Below, in pieces: positions 34,628-45,440 of a DNA stretch of 64,000 nt. Location of the stretch: the NCBI RefSeq assembly GCF_007655135.1, contig NC_045132.1, positions 10,602,001 through 10,666,000 of the forward strand. The letters are read 5' to 3'. Made by a program: the position numbers and the translations under genes. Each line of letters starts with the position of its first letter. The first letter of the stretch is position 1. The notes below the pieces were generated by a model. That model had not been told where the DNA came from. It ran no database searches and worked only from the letters and a program-made list of their open reading frames with translations. This DNA comes from Punica granatum (taxonomy: Eukaryota; Streptophyta; Magnoliopsida; Myrtales; Lythraceae).

Positions 34628-34669
34628 CTTTGGCTGCATCCTCTACTCGAGCATGCAGTCAAAGAGGGG
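34628..34669 (+). other. E3 polypurine tract in a hairpin
   Basis: PPT AAAGAGGGG 34661-34669, five bases before the LTR. CTTTGGCTGCAT 34628-34639 pairs with ATGCAGTCAAAG 34653-34664 over all 12 positions (one G-U), so the first PPT bases are in a stem in RNA. Confidence 0.78.
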
Positions 34670-36273
34670 CAAGCTGTCAGCACCCCATTTTGGCTCACCT
34701 TTCCAAACGATGATATCAGCAATGATCCAAGCCACAACCTGAGCAGAATACAGAAAAACGACTTAACAGAGCATAAAATCACTATTCATCCTCAAGTCGG
34801 CAAAATCGGGCAAATGACACATGCATATGACAGAAGGACTCCAGGGGTCACCAAAGGGTAATAGAGTGACTAGAGAGCTCAGCAATATCCAAAACCGGCA
34901 TTTTCAGTATATCACACGGACAGTTCTATTTTCCGATAGTTCCCTCGATCATCCGAAGACAGCCAATATTGGACCCCAAAAATCCACTGCAATGCCAAAC
35001 AGATGAAAAGTGTCCTCAAAGGCATTTTGCAAATCATCTGCTCTATACAGAACAACTTTCTGTATACAAACAACTTTTCAGTGGAAGTCCAAAAATGCCG
35101 GTTTCTCGAAGAAAAGTTAATTCCAAATATCAGATGCGGCCATGCCCCTCAATCATACAGAGCACGAGCAATGCTTCATATTGTCTTTTAGAAGCCATAC
35201 AGACACTCTGAATGACTTCCGAATGACAAAACGGGCATACCCTTCTTCGGAAGAGCGTAACCGGAGACTGGTCTGATAGAATTACGGCAAACGAAGTTCA
35301 CACTACATTGCCCTGAAAACTCCAGCGAACATTCGCAATTGGGCAAAACAGACAGCAAAACCCTTCACGGTTTCCCGAGTAACCTCCGAGGGGCACAAAA
35401 GGCCATTTTCAGTGAAAATCCATATCCGGAGGTCCTCTTTGGGGAAACTTGACGCTGGATGCTTACCTTACACAATGCTAGCCTTCTCAAGGCTCAATGT
35501 GGAATTGTCGGAATGAATCACACAACTCATCTAGACCCCTCGAGCAGTGCTTTAAGGGTCTCAGATGCACTTTTCATATCCTTAGAGGCCCAATCTCAGC
35601 AAACAGAGATCGCAGTAATCTCCGGATCGCCCAAGAAACTCAGAAAGCAATCTGAGAAATCCAGTTTCGGCCTCCTAGGACATCTCCGACTCCATATTTG
35701 TATTTACCGGCTTAAGGGACAAGGACCCACGTAATTTGACAATTTATGTCAAAATGACTGACGTGGGATGCAGATACAAGATATGCTGTCAGAAGTGGGT
35801 AACCTCGCTCTGAATGCATAAAAGGAACAAAACCGGCTTCCAAGCCTCATACAGACATTTGGCAATTTCTCACGGAAAATGCCAATCTCGGACTCATTAA
35901 ATCCATTTCCTCGCGTATATCGATAATTCGACGTTCAATTCAAACCACGAACTTCGAATGCGCGATCAATCGAGACCCGAGCTTTTTCCCGGTTTCTCCT
36001 CTTCGGTCGTGGGACCCACGGGCTATTCAAGATGAGTCACCCTTTACTCTAGAAGCTTCTTCTTCTTCTTCAATGCAAGAAGCCAACTTGCACTCTTGCT
36101 TGAAAATATCCAAGAGTTTGAAGACAACACTCAAGCCTCCATCAATGCTCATCAATGCTCATCAATGTCTTATCTCTTCTTCATTAATGCAATGGAAGAG
36201 GATGAGGCTTGATATTTTCTAAGCATGGGGGTTAAGAGCACTTGCTTTTGCTAATTGTGTCATTAGCTTTGCC

Positions 36274-36280
36274 TATAAAT
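36274..36280 (+). promoter_or_regulatory. TATA box of E3 3' LTR
   Basis: TATAAAT, same context as 20062-20068. Transcription from here would read out into E2 protease sequence. Confidence 0.6.
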
Positions 36281-36649
36281 GGCCCAAAAGTGATTAAGAT
36301 AATCACTTCTCCTCTTACACACTTTCTCCAACCTTTCTCTTTCAAGAAATCCTCTCAAACTCCATAGCCAAGAACACTCAAGAACCAGAAAACTTCAGCA
36401 CTTAGAAGGAAGAGAAAAGAAAACCGAAAAGATCAAAAGAGAGCCTTGAGCTCTTAAGTCAGAAGCCGATGTTCATCATCCCGACTTAAGCTCAACATTT
36501 CTCAAACTTCATATCCCACTCATTTTAGACCCATGGAGTTCATTGGTGAAATTGGTTTTTCCATTAGAAGTCTTTAAATTATTGTTTCAGGTCAAATAGT
36601 GCATTTCGGGTGAAATCGCTACTCTCGGGTGAATAGTGACCCGCCAGCG

Positions 36650-36795
36650 CCAGCCGCTTGCCCGCCCGCGCACGCCCGCGCGCACGCCCGCGCACGCCCG
36701 CGCGCCTGCCCGCGCGCACGCGCGCGCCAGCGCCCCGCGCACGCCTGCGCGCACGCCTGCACGCCCGCGCGCCCGCCCGCGCCCCGCGCACGCCG
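36650..36795 (+). repeat. GC-rich CGCGCACGCC block in E3 3' LTR
   Basis: Expanded version of 20425-20530. Arginine/alanine-rich frames on both strands are composition artefacts. Confidence 0.85.
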
Positions 36796-39317
36796 CGCGC
36801 CTCCCGTGCATTCCAACCGCATTCCCCGTGCACCTAGCTCCCCGAACGTGCATCCTTTGCACCCGAGCATCCTTCCAAGCGTTCAACCTAGTCACCCGAC
36901 TCTTGAACACTTCCCCGACTCTTTCCTCGTATCCCGAGGCTAGGTAAATCACTCTTGACTTAGAGGAGTTAGGGCTTTTTATATTTTTGCATGGCTATGG
37001 AGTACTATGGTATTTTATGCATACTTAACTTGCAAGACTTAACTTTTATGCAATTTTATGTTATATTATGCATGTGTATTACCTTATAACTTGCTAGCAT
37101 GTCGGAAAAAGGTTTGGATTGTTGTTTGGAAGACCATCCCGACCCGGAAATGGCAAGTGAGCTCACGGCCAAGTCTCTAAATGGGATGGCCGAGACTTGA
37201 GTTGCTCTTTTCGGGTTAAGATTGGTCTCCTTAGCCCGATCCAAGTTATTTTCCGAGTTTATTTTGTTGTTCTTGCATGCATGAAGCCGGTATTATTTTA
37301 TCGATTCCTTAAATAACATGTTTGTGAATGTTTGCATGTTTAAATGAGTTAATCAAATCATGGTAATACCGGCTTTTGTCGAAACGTGTTATTCATGATG
37401 TTTGATGTTTGAGCATGCGAAAAATGATTAAACCAAGACAAGGAAATTCTTTGTGATTTGAATCGAGCCATGAGAGTATTCGGCCATCTTTGACAAGGTG
37501 AAGCCGAGGGCTTCTTGGCCCTTTTTGGATCAAGAATGATTTCCTTATTTCGAGTTTAATTCATTTCTCGGATTGTACGAAAGTGTAATTTCGATATTTC
37601 CACGATTCCCATGTTAAAACATCGATTACATGTCTTTTCAAAACAAAACATGCATGGATTCGGGTATCGTTGACTCATTCGGGTCCATTCGGTTATAAGG
37701 GTAGTTTCGGTCATTGGACCAAATATCCTCGATCCTTACGGATTTGTGTTGGTCGCCGAATCACGAATCGTTTTCACAATTAAAGTATTCGGCAATAACC
37801 TTAAGCATTAATTCCACGAACGGGTTAATCGGGACGTTCACACGGTTAATTCATTCCATTTAAATAACTTTGCACGAATTGGACATTAATTTGTAACTCG
37901 CGTCGACGAATTACAAAACGGTGTTAATGCCCTTTTCAAAACCCTCATACTTTCAAATCCTTATTGTGTTGTTCTCCTTTTCTGAAAACAAATTTTCAAA
38001 TCAAGGGCAAGAACATCATTTCGTGATTCGCCGACATCCTAGCGCAGTTTAAGATGTCAGTTGGGTATTCTGTATCAAAATACAGTTATCGGACTAATCA
38101 TTTCACTCGACTTAACCAAATCCTAGAAAATGGTTAGGCGGAACTCTAGGTTCCAAATCTAGAGTCAAAATACAAGTTTGGATCAATTCAGTGGTAATTC
38201 AGTGTCACAACACCGAATCACTATAAAAGCAATCTACACACATGATATTCGATTCTCTTTTCCAAATTTCCAACAAAAGCAGAATACTAAAACATTGGCA
38301 CGTGTTTGATTGCTTAGCATATGGCATTTGCTTGCAAAAACACTTTTGGATTAATAAACTTGTTAATCCACGTACATTCGGTAAATACAAAACACCTTGT
38401 CTGTTATTAACATGTTGCGTGTTATCTTTCCGCACTTGTTTGCCATACGGGTCGAGCTTGATCCCTAGGCCGAATAATATTAGGGTTCAACACCCTAATC
38501 ATCGAGCACAGGGTTCAACGCCCTAATCAACACTCACAGGGTCCAACGCCCTATTCAGTGAGAGCGTCCATTGAATTTCAGTTCTTCGGTCTTTTTCCCT
38601 AAACTCATGGTGAGTTAGAGTGGAATAATAACCGAACGCGAGTCGACTGGAATTCGGCCATTTGTAATTTGTATTTATTGTTTTCGAGAGCATTGTAAGG
38701 ATTTTATTTTGTACATTTATTTTGTAAGAATTCCAATCGATGAGCGAACGATCCGAGAGTCGAATTAATCGAATCGGTCTAATGCTTGCCCAGATACAAG
38801 TAAATCCAAGAACTCGCGGTTCTGGTTCATGCAGGGATTCAACCTCCATGGTTCGATGAACTGTAACGCAAGATTGTGAACCAATTCCCCGACACAAGGG
38901 TTTACTTCTCTCTCAGCTTCTCCACCGATATCGTTTAATTCATCGAAGTTACGGTGTCAAAACGTGTGAGCCGAGTGCAGCCTAATTCATGCGGTAAATA
39001 AAACAAAATGCAAGCCTAGCAAACCAGAGTACCGAAAGGGCGTGCGGGATATAGGCCCGCACGTAACATGAACCCCCGAACACGGATTTTCCGGTTCCGC
39101 ACAGATCAATGCCTTAACGACAAACTAGGTGTTCCATACCCCTAGACTCGGGTAACTTATCCGCCCTCGACCTACGGGTCGTAAAATGATAAGTGGCGAC
39201 TCCTTCTCTCACGCGTGTCCGTCACGCGTCCCCACGGGAAGGTGGACACTCCCAAGCCGCGCGATCCAAAAGCGCGCAATGCGGGCCCCGACGAGAGTCC
39301 ACATTCGGGTCCGTACA

Positions 39318-39322
39318 GGCTC
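39318..39322. other. Target-site duplication of E3, right (GGCTC)
   Basis: Matches 18458-18462. Confidence 0.95.
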
Positions 39323-40767
39323 CATTCGTCGTGGACATCCCCGCGCGAGGACCGTATACAGACAGCAAGGTCCCCTGGACCTATGAAGGAAGTATCGGGA
39401 GTGTCGAGCAGCAGTTTAGTGTCATGGAGGTGACACGTTCAGGGCGGGTGTACGAGAACCCGGCGATCAGAGACAAAGGGAAGGCGCCTGCAACTGAAGT
39501 TGGGGCAGTGCCCGAAAGCTCGCCTTTTCCATCCAAGAAGGTAACTGAAGAGGAAGCCGAAGCGTTTATGAAGGTCATAAAGGTGAGCGAATACAAAGTG
39601 GTCGAGCAAATGGCCAAGTCCCCGGCCCACATCTCATTGCTCGCCCTCCTCCTCGGTTCGGAACCTCACCGAGAAGCCCTTCTCCGGGTACTGACCGCGG
39701 CATAGGTCCCGAAGGAAACGCCTCCCGACAGGATAGAGGAGACCGTCGGTTAGATCTTCTCCAACACCATCTCGTTCTCGGACGACGAGCTCCCGTCCGA
39801 AGGCTGGTCACATTCACGGGCATTGCACATTGTCTGCAAGTGCAACAACTACATCACTGGCCGGGTCATGATTGACAATGGGTCCGCGCTCAACGTTTGC
39901 CCTGTGACCACCTTGAAGCAGATGAATGTGGACCTCAACCGAGTCCGGCTGAGCAAAACAGCGGTCCGAGCCTTCGACGGCTCACGCAGGGAGGTGAACG
40001 GGGAGATCGACCTCCTCATAGATGTGGGCCCGCGCTCGTTCAACATCACATTCCAGGTGCTCGACATCCCGAACGCGTTCAGCCTGTTGCTCGAGAGGCC
40101 TTGGATCCACTCGGCCGGCGCCGTCCCCTCTTCTCTACACCAAAGGCTGAAGTTCATCGTCGAGGAGAAGCTCATCACGGTGAAAGGAGAGGAGGATTAC
40201 GCCATCTACAAAGAGACGACGGTGCCTTACATCAGCGTCGGCGATGACGAGAACCTCCCATTCCATTCGTTCGAAACCATCTCCGTCATCCGGGACTATG
40301 GAGAGATTCGACCATCCCGCACCGACCGCATGATAGGGAGGGTGCTTTTGCACAATAACTACGTCCCCGGCACCGGCCTCGGGGCACGCGGACAAGGGAT
40401 CAGCCGCCCAATCGAAATGGAGGAATACAAGCACGGGAGGGGACTTGGCTTTCGCCCCTCCTGTCGTGAAATCATCGAAGCCCGCAGGGGCTACCACCTT
40501 GATCGCCTCGCCGCACACTACGGGAGGCTCAACAGGGGCATTCCAGTCCCCCCGTTATCTCGTTTCTTCCCCGGGCCTTCGCACATCATGGGGGCAACCT
40601 TAACGGCCCTTCCTCAGACTCCGACAACACTCCTGCCGCCCCGTCAGCCGTGTACGCCGTCACCGAGGAGATTCCTTCAGGGGTTTTAACATCCGCTTGG
40701 AGCAGGAAAATGAGGAGCTTGACAATTGGACCTCAGTCCCGCGCTACTCGGCTGTGATTGCCGATGT
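39318..40767 (+). pseudogene. E2 gag-protease, second part
   Basis: Resumes E2 gag right after E3, starting with the duplicated GGCTC. It holds the end of gag, the protease (DNGS near 39878, LLLERPW near 40088, where the usual LLLGRPW Gly is Glu) and the G-patch-like segment. In-frame stops are TAG 39703-39705 and TAG 39751-39753. A one-base loss near 40595 and an insertion near 40685 shift the last part. The frame of 39193 upstream runs from the E3 LTR into E2 by chance. Confidence 0.87.
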
Positions 40768-40978
40768 GTAAGGCCTATCTATGTATAAGATGTTCCACGC
40801 GTGTAGGCATAGCCATGCGCCACACGACGGGAGAGGGGTTTCTATTATGGCTTCATATTCACTTTATCAATGAAATCTCTCACGCATTTTTTGAATTCCC
40901 ATGCGTTTCGTCTCTTCCTTCTATTCTCTATTTCGCAGCGTTATAAATTTTTCTAAGACAATTCTCTCGAATTTCCAG
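40768..40978 (+). other. Intron-like segment between protease and RT (E2)
   Basis: GTAAG to TTTCCAG, 211 bp, same borders and length as E1. Confidence 0.7.
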
Positions 40979-42484
40979 GCTCCACTCGAATTCAAATCCT
41001 CGACACTTCGATTCGAACCTATTCCAAGAGCACCTCGGTGAGCCCCAACCCTGTATACTTCAGGGAAGGGCTCCCCGAGGACAGTCAAGTGCCCGAGATA
41101 GAAGAGAGTTTGCGTCGCCTCGAGGATCATCAAATCACCTCGGTCGAGCCGATAGAGGAGATCAACGTGGGCACCGAAGAAGAGCCCCGCACCTTGAAGA
41201 TTGGGACAGCCCTCGACCCCACGCAGCGAACCCGGATGATCGACTTCCTGAAGGAATATCAAGAGGTCTTCGCTTGGTCTTATGCCAACATGCCCGGCTT
41301 AGACCCCTCAATAGTCGAGCACTTCCTTCCACTCGACACCGAGAAATTCCCGCCCAAGCGCCAACAGTTACGACGACAACGGGCTAGCCTTCTCCTCCGC
41401 ATCAAGGAAGAAGTCGTCACGCAGATCAATGCGGGATTCCTCGAAGTCTGTAACTACTTCGAGTGGGTGGCGAACATTGTGTCGGTGGAAAAGAAGGATG
41501 GAAGGGTCCGAGTCTGCGTCGACTACCGAGACCTCAACAAAGCCAGCCCTAAGGACAATTTCCCCCTGCCGCACATCGACGTCCTAGTTGACAATACGGC
41601 ACGCCACGCCCAATTCTCTTTCATGGACGGCTTCTCCGGATACAATCAAATCCGGATGGCCGAAAAGGACAAATTCAAGACGACGTTCACCACGATGTGG
41701 GGAACCTTTTGCTACCGCGTCATGCCTTTCGGCCTCAAGAACGCAGGGGCAACTTATCAGAGGGCTATGGTCACACTGTTCCACGACATGATGCACAAAG
41801 AAGTCGAGGTATATGTCGATGACATGATCGCCAAGTCCAAAGAGGGAGAAGACCACCTTATCAACCTGAAGCGCCTTTTCGATCGCTTGAAAGAATACAA
41901 ACTCCGGCTCAATCCAGCAAAATGCACATTCGGTGCCCGATCAGGAAAACTGCTAGGATTCGTGGTCAGCGAGCGCGGTATCGAAGTAGATCCGGACAAA
42001 GTCAAGGCGATCAAAGGGCTTCCCCCGCCATCAACGATTCGGGAGGTACGCGGCTTCTTGGGACGGCTAAATTGCATTGCGCGTTTCATTGCAAACCTGA
42101 CGGATAAGTGTCAACCGCTCTTCCGCTTGCTCCGTAAGAATGCAGCGATGGAGTGGGACCACGAGTGTCAGAAGGCCTTCGACACTATCAAGGCCTACCT
42201 AATTCAGCCGCCGATATTGATACCACCCGCGCCGAATCGGCCCCTCATTCTATACCTCACGGTACGTCGGCAATCCTTAGGGTGCATGTTAGGACAAGAA
42301 GACGAGTCGACGCGTACGGAAAGGGCGATATACAATTTCAGCAAGAAGTTCACTGAACGGGAGTCCAATTATCCGGAAATCGAGAAGATGTGTTGCGCGT
42401 TGGTATGGGTCATGCAAAGACTCCGACAGCACACGTTCTATCACACAATCCGCTTGCTGTCAAAAGCAGACCCCCTGCGGTATT
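40979..42484 (+). pseudogene. E2 pol, first part (RT and first RNase H)
   Basis: A one-base insertion near 41050 shifts the N-terminus. From 41038 the frame is open through RT (FSFMDGFSGYNQ, YVDD near 41814) into the degenerate first RNase H. It is cut by E4 in a tyrosine-leucine pair just before the segment that resumes at 50483. Confidence 0.9.
42480..42484. other. Target-site duplication of E4, left (GTATT)
   Basis: GTATT before the E4 LTR, repeated at 50483-50487 after it. Removing one copy and E4 restores the E2 frame. Confidence 0.95.
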
Positions 42485-44015
42485 TGTCAGCACCCCATTT
42501 TGGCCCACTGGCTTCCCACGGGAGGACTTTTGACCAAAGCTCGGGACACTATTCATCATCCGGCAATCAAAGGCGAACGTGCGGTCACGGAACCACGAGC
42601 AATAGGAGAAGAGCATGGTCCACCGAGAAAGGCAGAGGAGAGCCATCAGAAGAATAGACGAACAAGGAATCCCGAAAACGACGGAGCTGGCACTGTGGCA
42701 CTATTCATCACCGAGTCACCGAAGCACCGAAAGGTGCCCAATATGGGACTCTAAAAATCCCTCTTAGTGCCAACGACACGTCCGGGCGCATTTCGGAGGC
42801 ATCTTACTTAAGCCGGGACACCCCCGAACATTCACAGACGCCCTGCCGGCAAGGCTCCCGGGGCGCCCGATCTACGAACGAACAAACGGCACCTGGAAAT
42901 AGACCTACACACACCCAAGGACCACCAGGACCATGAAACAGGATTCAGACTGCGTTTCGGGGTTCATCTTAGTCTCCCGAGTGGATTTCGACCCGGGAAA
43001 AAGGGGCTCTTTTCTACAAAAAGACATAGCCGGAGACCCTTTTAACAAATCGTCAGTGCACGAAATTTGTGCCAATCAATCCCAGGGACCTCAAGGGCTT
43101 GGGAGTTAAATCCCGATCGCACTGCAAAATCCATTTAGGTTTCCCGAGTACCATTCCAGTAACAAAAGGGCCCCTTTCACGGGGAATCTTGTGCTCATAG
43201 CTCATTCGAGAAAATGTTGACATCCGAGCTTCGCACCACCCACTCCCAACAACCCCCAGGGGCTAGGAAATCACTTCAGTTCGGACCAAGCAAGTCATAC
43301 CGATCTCCCGAGTGACGTTTCAATGGTCACGAACGCCTCCCGACAAGCCTTCGGGACTCATTTTTGACAAATGGAGATCACAGTGGTCTCTGAACACATC
43401 AGAACACTTGGGAAACACTGAGAAAGCCGCGTTCGCGGATTCCTAGGTCATCTCCGGTTATCGATCTCCAGCCGGGGTCGGTGAGTAAACCGTTCTACCC
43501 AAAGCACAAAGCACACCGACACGAGCGGTACAGCACGTAGAGGCGCAAACATGCGACAGAAACGGACAACTTCGCTCCGATCATCCAAACGGAGCAAAAC
43601 CGGCTTTTAAGTGCCTGGGCTACCCGAGCATTTACTTACACGGAGCATGTCAATATTAGGCTCATTAAAATCGCATTTGCACATACATCGATAATTCGTC
43701 GTTCAAACGAGCCACAAAAATCAAACGTGCGACCAATCGAGCCCCGAGCTTCTTTCGGCTTTCTTTCTAGTCAAGTGGGACCCTTAAGCTAGCCAAGCCA
43801 AGCCGAGCCAAGCCAAGCCGCAAGCCATGGCTTCTCTCTAGGGGTGGCTAAAAGCAAGCCAATTCTCTCCCATCCACCCATTTCAAAATATCTCTTACCT
43901 CCCATCAACTTTTCAAGACAACTTTCCCTCTCTAATCCCTCTTAAAAATTCGGATGCCCTAAGCACCCCCCTCTAATTGCACTTAAACTCACTAATTTGG
44001 CTCATTAAGGCATCC

Positions 44016-44021
44016 TATAAG
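44016..44021 (+). promoter_or_regulatory. Possible TATA box of E4 LTR
   Basis: CCTATAAGTG at the place matching the E1 TATA. Weaker match. Confidence 0.35.
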
Positions 44022-44780
44022 TGCCTAATTGCAAGACACTTTAATCACAACTCAACTTCTATCATCTCTCTAGCTTTCTCACTCTAGGAAACCCTTTCCA
44101 AGCCCTCTCAACTTCAGCATTTTTCCAGAAATCGCATAGCCTCACCTCAGCCCGGTTAGAAGGCAAAATTGTCCGAAAACTCAACCGTTTTCCGGCGACC
44201 GCCACCCAACCTAAGCCAACTTCGACCAAACTTCATATCCCACATGTATTCGACCTCCCGAGTCCATTTACGGTGTTAGTTCTGCCATTTGAAGTCATCT
44301 AGGTCCCGTTTCAGCCCAATCCAGATTCGGGTCCCCAGGGAGTTTCCCGGTTTCTAGGCGAGTTCTTCCTTCCCGACTCATCCGAGCCTCAAACAAACTA
44401 CATATCCCACATGTATTCGACCTCCCGAGTCCATTTCCGGTGTTAGTTTTGCGATTTGAAGCTCCCAGCAGCCCGAACCAGCTCTGTCCAGAACCGGGTT
44501 CCGTAGGTGTTTTCACGGCTTCCCGGGCTTTCCGGACATTTCCACTATCTCACGACTATGGCGAGTCACGCCATCATTTCCTAGGGGTTCCTCATGACCC
44601 TCACTCTCCCCCGTGACAAGGTGGTCGCATGCCGAGAGCCGCTCAACCGCGCACCACCGCCGTTTCTCTCTTTTCTCCCTTCACAGATTTTTTCCAGTTT
44701 TTGCCGGTATTCTTTGCATCTCTCAGGAAAATTGACAAGTCTAATCTTCACGAAACCACTGCAGGCATGATCCTCAGTCA

Positions 44781-45440
44781 GTTAGGAGTCCAATGCCACC
44801 AATATTGCACCAAAAGGCCACCGGGAGCCTCCCGTAGAGTCGTTTCTTCATCAGGTGCCAGTCGGGTTTGTTCCTCTGGTCGTATTTTCTAACCCGAACT
44901 TCGCAGAAACGCACAGGTCAGCTCGGGTTGAATCTCGCTACGAGCTACCTATCACCATGTTCCTCACTCAGTTAGGCGTCTAATGCCACCGACCTTGCAT
45001 CAAAAGACCACCGGGAGCCTCCTGTAGAGCCTTTTCTTTGCCGGGTGCCAGTCGGGTCTGTTTGTCCCGACTGGATCTGTCTTTTTTTTACTAACCCGAC
45101 TTTGTTTTTTATTTCCGGAAAATCTACGCATGCTCTCCTTCCGAAACAACCGCAGGTATGATCCTCAGTGAGTTAGGAGTCCAATTCCATTGACCTTGCA
45201 GCAAAATACCACCGGGAGCCTCCGGGACAGCCATTTCTTTCTGACCTGCCCAGTCGGGTCAGTTCCGCCCAGTAGGTTCTGTTTTCTGCTAGCTAACCCG
45301 ACTTTGTTTTCGATTTCCAGAAAATCTACGCATACTATCCTTCCGAAACCACCACAGGCGCGATCCTTAGTCTCTTGGGAATCCAACGCAACTGGCCCCG
45401 CGCAAAAATGCCATCCCGATCAACTGGTACAGCCTCGACA
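44781..45440 (+). repeat. Tandem ~200-bp units in E4 LTR
   Basis: Four units beginning near 44781, 44971, 45172 and 45373, each with GTTAGGAGTCCAATGCCACC-like and CCACCGGGAGCCTCC-like motifs. Absent from the E1 LTR. A related array is in the E5 LTR. Confidence 0.8.

Larger units (their letters stand above)
18463..39317 (+). mobile_element. E3: complete 20.9-kb Tat/Ogre-like retrotransposon
   Basis: Both LTRs (4,582 and 4,643 bp), PBS, ORF1, gag-protease, intron-like segment, pol, 3' UTR, PPT and a perfect 5-bp duplication are present. All three long ORFs are free of internal stops. In the last 586 bp of the LTRs I counted 6 differences (about 1%), against about 19 for E1, so E3 is the youngest element here for which both LTRs can be compared. 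It could still be active or a master copy for E5/E6-type LTRs; that is inference. Confidence 0.95.
34675..39317 (+). repeat. E3 3' LTR (4,643 bp)
   Basis: TGTCAGCACC to GTACA. Partner of 18463-23044; the extra 61 bp lie in the GC-rich block. Confidence 0.95.

Noticed and set aside
36579..36952. Arg/Ala/Gly-rich frames on the minus strand and Pro/Ala/Arg-rich frames on the plus strand (also 20367-20679)
   Set aside because: Composition effect of the CGCGCACGCC block; lengths change with the repeat number.
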